DNA of 64,000 nucleotides from an uncultured Prevotella sp. Its GTDB lineage: Bacteria > Bacteroidota > Bacteroidia > Bacteroidales > Bacteroidaceae. The position numbers were made by a program, and so were the translations under genes. The notes beneath the pieces are model-generated. The model was not told where the DNA came from, searched no databases, and saw only the letters and a program-made list of their open reading frames with translations. This document shows, in pieces, positions 25,167-32,906 of this stretch. How positions within the stretch are numbered: the first letter of the stretch is position 1; each line of letters opens with the position of its first letter. The DNA lies in contig OMXE01000002.1 of the NCBI GenBank assembly GCA_900314935.1, positions 1 to 64,000 on the forward strand, given 5' to 3'.

Positions 25167-25895
25167 CTACGTATACAGTCCTCCATTCACTTGAATCACC
25201 TGTCCTGTAATATAGGCAGCCTCGCTGGATGCAAGGAAAGCCGCGACTGATGCCACTTCCTCTGGTTTACCAAACCGGCCCATAGGAATCAGTTTCTTCA
25301 GTTCCTGCTCGTCAAGACCTTCTGTCATATCAGTCGCAATGAATCCCGGAGCAATGGCATTCACAGTTACCTTACGCTGTGCTACCTCTTGTGCCAACGC
25401 CTTTGTAGCACCAATCACCGCTGCCTTGGCAGCAGAGTAATTTGTCTGTCCTGGCAGTCCTTTAATACCAGAAAGGGAGGTGATGTTGATAATCCGTCCG
25501 TCGCGATGGGTCAGCATATTCTTCAACAATCGACGGGTGATATAGAAGAACCCATTGAGTGTGGTGTCCAAGACACGCTCCCACTCTTCGTTCTGCATGA
25601 AGATCATGAGGTTGTCCTTGCGAATACCGGCATTGTTCACCAATATAGATACATAGTCATCTGGGTGTGCTGTTTCCCATTGTTCAATGGCGGATTCTAT
25701 CTGCTGCGGATCGGACACATCAAAGGGTAACAGTTCAGCCTTGCCTCCCGCCTCCATGATCTCGTTGACTGTAGCACGTGCTGCTGCCTCATTACTCTTA
25801 TAGTTGATTAACACAGGTATTCCTTCGCGTGCTATTCGCAGTGCAATTGCCTTGCCAATGCCACGCGATCCACCTGTTACCATTGCATATTTCAT
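25167..25895 (-). CDS. 3-oxoacyl-ACP reductase (FabG-like, polyene ketoreductase)
   Basis: The 242-residue short-chain dehydrogenase has cofactor motif TGGSRGIGKA, NNAG, and catalytic residues N114, S140, Y153 and K157 (YSAAK). It reduces 3-ketoacyl-ACP with NADPH. It is the first gene of the minus-strand polyene operon, with a promoter about 24 bp upstream. As the leader gene of this locus it most likely serves polyene synthesis rather than general fatty acid synthesis. Confidence 0.92.
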   Translation of the reverse strand: MKYAMVTGGSRGIGKAIALRIAREGIPVLINYKSNEAAARATVNEIMEAGGKAELLPFDVSDPQQIESAIEQWETAHPDDYVSILVNNAGIRKDNLMIFMQNEEWERVLDTTLNGFFYITRRLLKNMLTHRDGRIINITSLSGIKGLPGQTNYSAAKAAVIGATKALAQEVAQRKVTVNAIAPGFIATDMTEGLDEQELKKLIPMGRFGKPEEVASVAAFLASSEAAYITGQVIQVNGGLYT

Positions 25896-25918
25896 TCCTT
25901 TTATTTATAAATAATGTG

Positions 25919-25950
25919 CAAAGGTACGAATAAGCGAGCACAAAAACAAA
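25919..25950 (-). promoter_or_regulatory. Promoter of the polyene operon
   Basis: TACCTTTG at 25919-25926 and TTTG at 25947-25950 on the minus strand, 20 bp apart, within an A/T-rich dyad (25941-25976). The leader is about 17 nt. A palindromic promoter-like unit lies directly upstream at 25986-26010. Confidence 0.82.
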
Positions 25951-25985
25951 TAAAACTTGTTTTTAATTTGTTTTGTCGAGCGAAA

Positions 25986-26010
25986 GTACCTTCGACGAAG
26001 TCAAAGGTAC
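25986..26010 (-). repeat. Promoter-mimic palindrome (polyene operon)
   Basis: On the minus strand GTACCTTTGAC pairs with GTCGAAGGTAC around a TTC loop (11 bp with one wobble). The left arm contains a -7-like TACCTTTG. First of seven such palindromes in the window. Confidence 0.85.
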
Positions 26011-26035
26011 GGATAAACGAGCGAAATACAAAAAC

Positions 26036-26623
26036 TTACACACTCTGGTTGCGGAAGCGAATTGTTTGCGTTTCCCAATCCATCTCTTCGATGATAACAA
26101 TCGACTCCAGTCGGTAGCCTTCCTCTCTCAGTTCACTGCCACCTTTCTGCTGACCTTTCTCTACTGCGATGCCAATGCCGGCTACTTCTCCACCTGCCTG
26201 ATGCACCAAGTCGATGAGTGCATGGACAGCCTGACCGTCGGCCAGAAAATCATCAACGATCAGTACACGGTCGGTTGCATGCAGAAAAGGTTTCGATACA
26301 TACACGTTGTTCATCTCTTTATGAGTGAACGAATAGGCGTGCGACACGTACTTGTCATCAGCACTGTTGACCGTCTCACTCTTCTTGGCAAACACCACCG
26401 GAACATCATAGAGGTTACCCACCATCGTGGCTATAGCAATACCGCTGGCCTCGATAGTTAACACCTTGTTTACCTCCACATCACGAAAGCGCCTTTTCAG
26501 TTCGGAGGCAATCTGACGCATGATTCCGATGTCTATCTGATGATTCAGGAAGTTGTCGATTTTCAGTATGTTACCGGGCTTGACAACTCCTTCGCTCAGT
26601 ATCTTCTCTTCTAAAAAATTCAT
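26036..26623 (-). CDS. xpt: Xanthine phosphoribosyltransferase
   Basis: The 195-residue type I phosphoribosyltransferase has PRPP-binding loop VLIVDDFLADGQA (120-132), an N-terminal LKIDNFLNHQID region and IEASGIAIA typical of Xpt. It makes XMP from xanthine and PRPP. Its start overlaps the guanine deaminase stop by 4 bp (ATGA). Together the pair converts guanine to xanthine and then to XMP. No purine riboswitch is possible upstream because the operon leader is almost absent. Confidence 0.93.
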   Translation of the reverse strand: MNFLEEKILSEGVVKPGNILKIDNFLNHQIDIGIMRQIASELKRRFRDVEVNKVLTIEASGIAIATMVGNLYDVPVVFAKKSETVNSADDKYVSHAYSFTHKEMNNVYVSKPFLHATDRVLIVDDFLADGQAVHALIDLVHQAGGEVAGIGIAVEKGQQKGGSELREEGYRLESIVIIEEMDWETQTIRFRNQSV

Positions 26624-27885
26624 AATATGATCTCCTTTCCACGACAGAAACGATGCGCAATCTGACGGTCATCGCCTACACAGATGAATCGCTCCAGTCG
26701 TTCCAACAGTGAATACTCATCGGGATGCAACACATCATCGTTGATAACTAATGCATCAAACTCATAACCAGGTTCGAAACTACCAACCTTTCCAAAGAAG
26801 CTACCAGCCGACTTAGTAGCAATCCAAAACACTTCCGACAAGGTAAGGAAAGCCTTACTGCGGTCATGTTGGTAGTGCATCTTACTTACCTGCACGGCAT
26901 ATGTCAACATGCGGAACATATTCAAGTCATGTCCTCCGCTGATGTCGCTGCCGAGTCCTACACGTAGCCCTTCATCGAGGAAGGTTCGTACAGGAGCCAT
27001 ACCTGAAGATAGATTGAAATTGGATGTAGGACAATGGGCAACCATGACATTATTATGTTTCATCAATTCCAGTTCCTCCCCTGATGTCCAAACGCAATGA
27101 GCCATGATGGTAGGAGTCTGTCCGAAGAGTCCGTAGCGGTTATAGGCATCACCATAACAGGTGCTTTCCTTTTCCAGATCCTTCACCCAAGCAATCTCCG
27201 AAGTGTTCTCCGACAAATGCGATTGTACTGGCAACTGGTATTTGTTGGCCAACTCGCCACAGGCTTTCAGCAGTTCCGGAGTACACGACGGCACGAAACG
27301 CGGTGTGATGATCGGTCGTACTAAAGCATCGGGATGGTTAAACTCGGCTATCAGTCGTTCGTTTCCCTCTACAGCAGCCTCCACATCTTCTGCAAGATTG
27401 TCTGGACAGTTGCGGTTCATGGCCACCTTTCCAACCAATGCACCCATGCCCGCCTCTTGATATAGCTGCATCAACAGACGAGTGCTTTCGGTATGAACAG
27501 TACCGAACACGCAACTACGCATGGTTCCGAAGAGCCACTGGGTATGTAGGAAGCGGCGATACATACGCTCGGCATAATGGATATCGGCATACTTGGCCTC
27601 CTCAGGGAACGTGTAGTTCTGCAACCATGGCAGCAATTCCAAATCCATGGCCACACCCTGGTTATGCACTTGAGGCGCGTGCACATGCATGTCGTTCATG
27701 GCGGGAATGAGCAGACAGTTGCCGAAATCAACCACCTCCACATCTTCATGGTCCGGCGAGGTCATCCCGGTGCCCACTTCTATTATACGCCCATCTTCAC
27801 CCACAGTGATATAGCCATTCTCCAAGACCTCGAAATGGCTCTTCTCCTTCGTATAGAGGATATGTGCTTTATATACTTTTTTCAT
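26620..27885 (-). CDS. guaD: Guanine deaminase
   Basis: The 421-residue amidohydrolase has NDMHVHAPQ (metal ligands H67, H69), a later histidine in MAHCVW, and the aspartate in GSDISGG. The motif set and length match guanine deaminase. Start MKKVYKAH at 27885; an upstream ATG would overlap the promoter. The -7 box ends four bases before this ATG, so the mRNA is predicted to be leaderless. Cytoplasmic purine salvage with xpt. Confidence 0.9.
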   Translation of the reverse strand: MKKVYKAHILYTKEKSHFEVLENGYITVGEDGRIIEVGTGMTSPDHEDVEVVDFGNCLLIPAMNDMHVHAPQVHNQGVAMDLELLPWLQNYTFPEEAKYADIHYAERMYRRFLHTQWLFGTMRSCVFGTVHTESTRLLMQLYQEAGMGALVGKVAMNRNCPDNLAEDVEAAVEGNERLIAEFNHPDALVRPIITPRFVPSCTPELLKACGELANKYQLPVQSHLSENTSEIAWVKDLEKESTCYGDAYNRYGLFGQTPTIMAHCVWTSGEELELMKHNNVMVAHCPTSNFNLSSGMAPVRTFLDEGLRVGLGSDISGGHDLNMFRMLTYAVQVSKMHYQHDRSKAFLTLSEVFWIATKSAGSFFGKVGSFEPGYEFDALVINDDVLHPDEYSLLERLERFICVGDDRQIAHRFCRGKEIIL

Positions 27886-27889
27886 ATTG

Positions 27890-27897
27890 CAAAGATA
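27890..27897 (-). promoter_or_regulatory. guaD-xpt promoter (-7 box), predicted leaderless
   Basis: TATCTTTG on the minus strand ends four bases before the start codon. A clear -33 TTTG at standard spacing is not visible. Confidence 0.6.
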
Positions 27898-27967
27898 TGA
27901 AAATTCTGACAAAATGAGAAGGAAAATGATAATTTTGTTTTATCAAACATGAAGATTATATATGTTG

Positions 27968-28004
27968 AAAACAAAAAACTGGTACACACCGAAGTATGTA
28001 CCAG
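27968..28004 (-). terminator. Intrinsic terminator of the BspA-like gene
   Basis: On the minus strand CTGGTACA and TGTACCAG pair around a 10-base loop, followed by TTTTTTGTTTTC. Confidence 0.88.
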
Positions 28005-28047
28005 TCAACAACAATTGAGGTATTTTATATGGATTCACATCCATTGA

Positions 28048-29823
28048 TCATGAGTTAATCATTACTTTTTTTCCGTTAAAGATATATATTCCTTTTTGTG
28101 TCGGTTTCTCACTCAGCTTACGACCATCGAGTGTGTACCATGAATGATCCATTGTCCATTTTCCATTATCTACCGACTGAATGTCAGTGGTGACACCGCT
28201 TTTCGGGAACACTGCAGGGGCAGTGCTGTAGTAGACATTGTTGTACATGGCACCATCATCAAAGATGGCGATACCTTTGGCGTAGGTAGCCCCGCTCTGT
28301 GAACCCATTTCTTCGATTTCGTCTGCACTGCTCACCACACGTGTGTGGACAGCTCCGTGATCCCTATCGATATCGACACCGAACGTTTCTTTCACAGTTC
28401 CATTTCTGTGAGCCTTAGTACCGATAGCCTTGATATTGGCATCCGGATAGGCGTAGAAATTGTTGGAGAAGGAAACAGAAGAGATGTTGCTTGTGATATA
28501 CCTTCCTACGATACCACCGGTTTTATTTTCTTCACCAGACAACATGTTACCGTAGTAAAGACAGTCTTTAAGCCTCACGTCGGTGTCGCCGTTGACGTTA
28601 TCGAATCCCAGGAAAGCAGCAATGCCACCTGTAGGATAGTCTCTACCAGTATTGGTGATACTGGCTGCACAGGTACAACCTGCAATGGTGATGCGACCTT
28701 TTTCCGTGCTACCAACAATTCCGCCTACAAACCCCTCGCCCGAGATCGTGACGTTGTCTGTAACATGACAGTTCTCAATGGTTCCTCCATTGACTATTCT
28801 ACCTACGATGCCAGCTGCAATACCCTTACTTGTGTTGGTGATGGAGCTGTTATCGAGCGTGAGGTTCTTGATCGTTGCATCACTACCAATTACGGCAAAG
28901 AGTGCCTGTCGACCTTCATTTTCAAGTGTAATACCGCTGATGGTGTGACCCTGACCGTCGAAGGTGCCTGCAAAGCATTTCTGATCGTTAACGCCGATGG
29001 GTGTGTAGTTATTTCTTTCGCCGTTATAAATGATGTCCTTGGCCAGCACGAAGGTCTTACCGGCAAAAGTAGTACCTGTGTTTACCTTATGAGCTAACAG
29101 TGCCATTTCACCCTTATAAGTGATCATGTAGGAGTTATCATCAATTTGTATGAAATCCTCTGCCATATGCGTTTCCCAATAGGTATCTTCGGAAGTGAGA
29201 TAGCCACCTTCGCCAACATAGGCATTTGCTGCATTCTGAGTTTCTACTTTTTCAAGATCCACCATTGCACCTGTTTCGCCAACAAGGCTTTCACATTTTG
29301 AAAAAAGCAATCCGCTACCCAAATATGTTAGTTTCGATGTATCCCAGCCATCACCTACATAGATGGTTTTTAATGCTTTGCAACCCGTAAACATGAATGC
29401 CATGGATTCCACATTCGATGTATTAAAGTAAATAAGATTAAGTTCTGTCAGTTTCTCACAGCCTGCGAACAAAAAATCCATTCTGGTTACCATGCTTGTG
29501 TTCAGATACTGAAGTCCTTCTATCTTCTCCAGGTTATTCATCAAGAAAAACCAACTCTCCATATTGGTGGGTCTTGCCTCGGCAAACGACGGTTCGAACA
29601 CCGCTTTTGTATAACTTCCTCTTAGATTCTCGTCGAGCCATGTCCATTCTTTTAGACTGTTATCTGTGATGTTCCACTGGAACTTACCGGTAGGTGCGGT
29701 ATCTGAACCCTTGAAGAAGAGGGTGGACCCACTCTTTTCCACGATGTAATACTTATAGGCTGTTGCCCATGTTCCCTGTACGACTGCGATCAGAAGAATG
29801 ATCGATAATAATACCTTTTTCAT
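28048..29823 (-). CDS. Secreted BspA-like LRR / GLUG-repeat surface protein
   Basis: A 591-residue protein with a signal peptide (1-20). A BspA-type leucine-rich region with DUF285-like units lies at about 85-185 (LNTSMVTRMDFLFAGC, FNTSNVESMAFMFTGC). GLUG-like repeats follow at about 275-430 (FAGTFDGQGHTISG, GEGFVGGIVGS). The C-terminal end WYTLDGRKL...GIYIFNGKKVMI looks like a type IX secretion sorting end. Such proteins mediate adhesion to host proteins or other cells. Monocistronic, with a terminator downstream and a promoter at 29889-29896. Confidence 0.85.
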   Translation of the reverse strand: MKKVLLSIILLIAVVQGTWATAYKYYIVEKSGSTLFFKGSDTAPTGKFQWNITDNSLKEWTWLDENLRGSYTKAVFEPSFAEARPTNMESWFFLMNNLEKIEGLQYLNTSMVTRMDFLFAGCEKLTELNLIYFNTSNVESMAFMFTGCKALKTIYVGDGWDTSKLTYLGSGLLFSKCESLVGETGAMVDLEKVETQNAANAYVGEGGYLTSEDTYWETHMAEDFIQIDDNSYMITYKGEMALLAHKVNTGTTFAGKTFVLAKDIIYNGERNNYTPIGVNDQKCFAGTFDGQGHTISGITLENEGRQALFAVIGSDATIKNLTLDNSSITNTSKGIAAGIVGRIVNGGTIENCHVTDNVTISGEGFVGGIVGSTEKGRITIAGCTCAASITNTGRDYPTGGIAAFLGFDNVNGDTDVRLKDCLYYGNMLSGEENKTGGIVGRYITSNISSVSFSNNFYAYPDANIKAIGTKAHRNGTVKETFGVDIDRDHGAVHTRVVSSADEIEEMGSQSGATYAKGIAIFDDGAMYNNVYYSTAPAVFPKSGVTTDIQSVDNGKWTMDHSWYTLDGRKLSEKPTQKGIYIFNGKKVMINS

Positions 29824-29888
29824 TGTTGTAATTGTTTTTTAATTGTTTAATTGTTTTTTAATTGTTTAATTGTTTCTGATTTCTGATG

Positions 29889-29896
29889 CAAAATTA
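29889..29896 (-). promoter_or_regulatory. -7 box of the BspA-like gene
   Basis: TAATTTTG on the minus strand, followed by leader GCATCAGAAATCAGAAACAA, which recurs in front of other genes of this cluster. The -33 box is weak. Confidence 0.6.
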
Positions 29897-29917
29897 CAAC
29901 CAGTTTTTATACCTTAG

Positions 29918-30011
29918 AAACTTTTTCGCGTTTTTCTAACAGAGTAGTTACGACAGGGCATAATAATTGCGACAGATTCAAAAACCATGTCTGAATCTGT
30001 CGCAAAGGGGA
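29918..30011. repeat. Duplicated upstream block, copy 1
   Basis: Contains two CGACAG direct repeats (29951, 29970) and a GCGACAGATTC / GAATCTGTCGC hairpin. It matches 32752-32850 over most of its length. Both copies sit between the stop of one gene and the promoter of the next. Confidence 0.85.
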
Positions 30012-30037
30012 TCGAAATGGGTATTCAAGGAACTACC

Positions 30038-30889
30038 TCACTGCACCTTCTTCTTCCCATTCTCAATCACCACACCATGCGAATTCTCATCGGCAGGTGT
30101 TCCATCAATGTGGAAGATGCGGGCTGACTGCTGACGGGCCTGAGCCCTAACTTCACGGACGCCGGTAGTGCCAGTTTTCTCGGCATATTCAGCCTGGGCC
30201 TTCTTCATCTGTGTGATGAATGCCTCGTTGCCCTGAAGGGCGCAGAAGCCGATGCTGGCTGCGGTGCGACTTGCATCGACATCGCTCTGCCAGTGAGCAC
30301 CTACGATAACACGACTGTTACAGTAGTCCCAGCCGCGACTGAAAATCTCACTGGCACGCTGAGGAGCGATCTGTGCCAGAAGCAAGGAGATGCCCCAGCC
30401 GCGCAGACTATGTCCTGAGGGATAGCTGCCCTCACCGCGCAGGTCATCCTCCTCGTGCGAAGGCATCGTATCATTAAAGCGCTCAAAGGGGCGCTCACGA
30501 TGGTAGTATGCCTTGGTCTCCTTGCGCATGGGATCGGTAGTTGCCAAAGCTGTCACCATCAGCTTATAGATCTCGGGAGTACCCATCTCGCTGATCTCCA
30601 ATCCGAAGGCATCCTTCCACTGCAGGAACACCTTGGTGAGGTCATCCCATTCAGCATCGGCAATAGCCAATTCCAGACGTTCCTCATCCTCTCGTTGCTG
30701 CTTGCCCCAACCGTAACGTACAATGTCGTTTGCAAACTCAGGACTATCGAAGGCGGGCGGTGCCGGCATGATTTCAATCAGCTTCGGCATTTGGTCTAAC
30801 TCGTAATACGGCTGAACGTTATTGTCTTGCGCATTCACATTCATCACAGTCATCATGGCGAATGCGACTATCATTACTATCTTTTTCAT
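30038..30889 (-). CDS. Secreted PAP2-family acid phosphatase
   Basis: A 283-residue protein with a signal peptide (1-20, cleaved after NVNAQ) and a class A non-specific acid phosphatase domain: KAYYHRERPF, GSYPSGHSLRGW and SRVIVGAHWQSDVDASR, the three motifs of the vanadium-haloperoxidase/PAP2 site. It hydrolyses phosphomonoesters outside the inner membrane. The C-terminus (IFHIDGTPADENSHGVVIENGKKKV) resembles the GIYI-NGKK ending of the neighbouring T9SS-like proteins. Its signal peptide and leader match neighbouring genes of unrelated function. Confidence 0.9.
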   Translation of the reverse strand: MKKIVMIVAFAMMTVMNVNAQDNNVQPYYELDQMPKLIEIMPAPPAFDSPEFANDIVRYGWGKQQREDEERLELAIADAEWDDLTKVFLQWKDAFGLEISEMGTPEIYKLMVTALATTDPMRKETKAYYHRERPFERFNDTMPSHEEDDLRGEGSYPSGHSLRGWGISLLLAQIAPQRASEIFSRGWDYCNSRVIVGAHWQSDVDASRTAASIGFCALQGNEAFITQMKKAQAEYAEKTGTTGVREVRAQARQQSARIFHIDGTPADENSHGVVIENGKKKVQ

Positions 30890-30945
30890 TGTTCTTACTG
30901 TTCTATTTGTTTTTACCTGATTTCTGATTCAAAATGACAATATAT

Positions 30946-31500
30946 TTATCGATGCTGTTTGGGATGGAGTTTCTTATCCATCTTCAACTCCATGCGCAGT
31001 TCCTTGACGATAGTCTTGCTGAGATAGGTATGTGCCTTTCCTTTACCATAGGTAAAGACAAACATCAGGCGTTTCCCACCCAGGGGCTTCTTATCTACTA
31101 CACATGTCGTGATGCTCGGTTCGCCGAGGCGTTCGCCACTGGTTGCTGCCCTACCCTTGAACTCCGTGGTTGTCTCCACGTCCTTATCGAACAGGTCGAG
31201 AATAGTACCGAGTGTGGCATTGGCCTCATCGTAGGTAGCACCAAGCCAGATGCACGTTTCCTTAATGTTGTCCACCTGCATACCGAGGATTTCATCGGCG
31301 CCCAGGAACTGGGACACTCGTCCCAGACTCATATAGTAGCCAAACGACTCGTCATCATCCTTGTAGGTGAAGATTGAATAATCTCCCCTGTCGGTCTCAG
31401 CCTCGGCCACTTCCATTCTTATACCTGTCGGCTGCTTCTGTGCCATCACATTCACTGTAGCCATCATGGCGACTACAACCATCATAAATACCTTTTTCAT
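30946..31500 (-). CDS. Exported protein of unknown function
   Basis: The 184-residue protein starts with signal peptide MKKVFMMVVVAMMATVN (cleaved near MAQ). I do not recognise the mature domain: mixed alpha/beta, charged, one cysteine in TCIWLGA and one in TTCVVDKKP. It shares its signal peptide and about 60 bp of upstream DNA with the genes at 32051 and 32698. Probably periplasmic or surface-exposed. The start at 31500 is chosen because the repeated signal peptide begins there. Confidence 0.7.
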   Translation of the reverse strand: MKKVFMMVVVAMMATVNVMAQKQPTGIRMEVAEAETDRGDYSIFTYKDDDESFGYYMSLGRVSQFLGADEILGMQVDNIKETCIWLGATYDEANATLGTILDLFDKDVETTTEFKGRAATSGERLGEPSITTCVVDKKPLGGKRLMFVFTYGKGKAHTYLSKTIVKELRMELKMDKKLHPKQHR

Positions 31501-31577
31501 TGTTGTCATTGTTTTAATTGTTTCTAGCATGTACCAGTCGCAATTGTTAAGGTAAAAATACAGTTATTATATAGAAA

Positions 31578-32051
31578 TTATCGAGTCATCCTCACCTCGT
31601 AGGTCTTGTTCTCCTTGTAGAAATAAAGGGAGCACTCCATTACTGACGAAACCTCCTTGTGAAGTGTGATGCGGAAAAAATGTTTGCCATCGACCATTCC
31701 TTCGATGATCTTTGCATCCTTGATGGCGTAGAGGGTGTTGTCGTTGCTGTCGTATTTCTCGCGTGTTGACTCGTCGGCCACACCATCCTTGTAGTAGAAC
31801 TTTTCTGCCTTATAGTTGTGTTTGCTGGCGCTGAACTTTACATTGAAATTGAACAGTTCTGCATCTTCCCAGCGCACCCATCTGCCGTTGTCGTCCAGAA
31901 TCATGTCTACATGCCAGGCAGGACCGTTAATAACGTTACGCAGGATCCAGTCCTCATTGCTCTCGCCTTCTTCTTGTTCAGCACAACTGGTTAAACTCAT
32001 ACTCATTGCAGTCATCATGGCGACTACGACCATCATCAATACCTTTTTCAT
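31578..32051 (-). CDS. Putative lipoprotein of unknown function
   Basis: The 157-residue protein carries the cluster's common signal peptide modified to a lipobox (MSLTSC, cysteine at about residue 23), so it is expected to be acylated. After an acidic linker (AEQEEGESNED) the mature part has beta strands with many aromatics (WHVDMILDDNGRWVRWEDAELFNF). No family recognised. The DNA from the ribosome-binding region through the signal peptide is almost identical to that of 32698. Confidence 0.7.
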   Translation of the reverse strand: MKKVLMMVVVAMMTAMSMSLTSCAEQEEGESNEDWILRNVINGPAWHVDMILDDNGRWVRWEDAELFNFNVKFSASKHNYKAEKFYYKDGVADESTREKYDSNDNTLYAIKDAKIIEGMVDGKHFFRITLHKEVSSVMECSLYFYKENKTYEVRMTR

Positions 32052-32089
32052 TGTTGTTAATTGTTATTGTTTTAACTATTAGTTTTGGA

Positions 32090-32698
32090 TTAAAACTTGA
32101 ATTTTACACCGCCCAGGATAATACCCTGTTCACCTACACCTGCCTCGAAGAAGCCGCGGACCTTCGCACCAAACTCCATACCAATGAATGAGAGCTGATA
32201 CATGAAAAAGGTGTCGTTGTCCTTGTACTCTTTATTAGCCGCAAGATCCTTCTCATTGGAATTGTGGAACATAACACCAGCTGCAGCCTTTGAATAGAGG
32301 GCGAAATGTGACTTATGAACCCAGTCGTACTTCACTGCGGGCATCACCGTGAAATAATCGCGCTCGCGTTCACCTACCTTAATATCATTATCCTTTTTCT
32401 TCACCACGTCATCACTATAGTGTGCAAAAGCCACAATACCACCGATGGCAATACGCGGGTTGTTCAGATGGTAGAAATACTCAATAGCAACAGTACCCAA
32501 GTCATCTTTTGTCTTTGCTTCGACACCTGAAAGACTGTCGAATATACCGTTACTTACACCGTAGCCCAAACCATCGAATACGGCAGAGGCACCTAATCCA
32601 TAGCTCAGACCGATCTCGTGACGGGGTTCATTACTCTGCGCATTCACACTCATTGCAGTCATCATGGCGACTACGACCATCAAAAATACCTTTTTCAT
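32090..32698 (-). CDS. Outer-membrane beta-barrel-like protein
   Basis: A 202-residue protein with signal peptide ending NVNAQ-type (AMSVNAQ) and alternating hydrophobic strands (HEIGLSYGLGASAVF, VAIEYFYHLNNPRIAIGGIVAF, HFALYSKAAAGVMF) ending in ...GGVKFKF, as expected for a small OmpA/OmpW-like barrel with a terminal aromatic residue. Function unknown. The promoter -7 box is at 32733-32740. Confidence 0.75.
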   Translation of the reverse strand: MKKVFLMVVVAMMTAMSVNAQSNEPRHEIGLSYGLGASAVFDGLGYGVSNGIFDSLSGVEAKTKDDLGTVAIEYFYHLNNPRIAIGGIVAFAHYSDDVVKKKDNDIKVGERERDYFTVMPAVKYDWVHKSHFALYSKAAAGVMFHNSNEKDLAANKEYKDNDTFFMYQLSFIGMEFGAKVRGFFEAGVGEQGIILGGVKFKF

Positions 32699-32732
32699 TG
32701 TTGTTGTTTTAAATTGTTTCTGATTTCTGATG

Positions 32733-32740
32733 CAAAGGTA
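32733..32740 (-). promoter_or_regulatory. -7 box of the barrel protein gene
   Basis: TACCTTTG on the minus strand, followed by the shared leader GCATCAGAAATCAGAAACAA. The -33 box is weak; the CGACAG block lies upstream. Confidence 0.7.
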
Positions 32741-32751
32741 TGATCGTTTTC

Positions 32752-32850
32752 GTCAGACTAGAAGTTTTTTCGTGTTTTTCTATCAGAGTTGTTACGACAG
32801 GGATATAATAATTGCGACAGATCCAGAAAACAATGCCAGAATCTGTCGCA
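32752..32850. repeat. Duplicated upstream block, copy 2
   Basis: Matches 29918-30011: CGACAG direct repeats at 32795 and 32815, then the CTGTCGC hairpin to about 32847. Spacing of the direct repeats is 20 bp here and 19 bp in copy 1. Confidence 0.85.
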
Positions 32851-32906
32851 AAAGGGTTATTCTGAGGAGTTTTTTTCGAGTCAGGAGGCTTCTCACTCCT
32901 CATAAA

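Noticed and set aside
4453..25895. Classical flexirubin cluster
   Set aside because: The dialkylresorcinol genes (DarA/DarB) and an aromatic amino acid ammonia-lyase are absent.
28004..28047. Purine riboswitch for the xpt-guaD operon in neighbouring DNA
   Set aside because: The operon's promoter abuts the start codon, so there is no leader; the nearby hairpin is a terminator of the opposite-side BspA-like gene.
29970..30010. Hairpin GCGACAG...CTGTCGC as an intrinsic terminator
   Set aside because: Neither strand has a T-run after the stem, and both copies are linked to the direct-repeat block instead.
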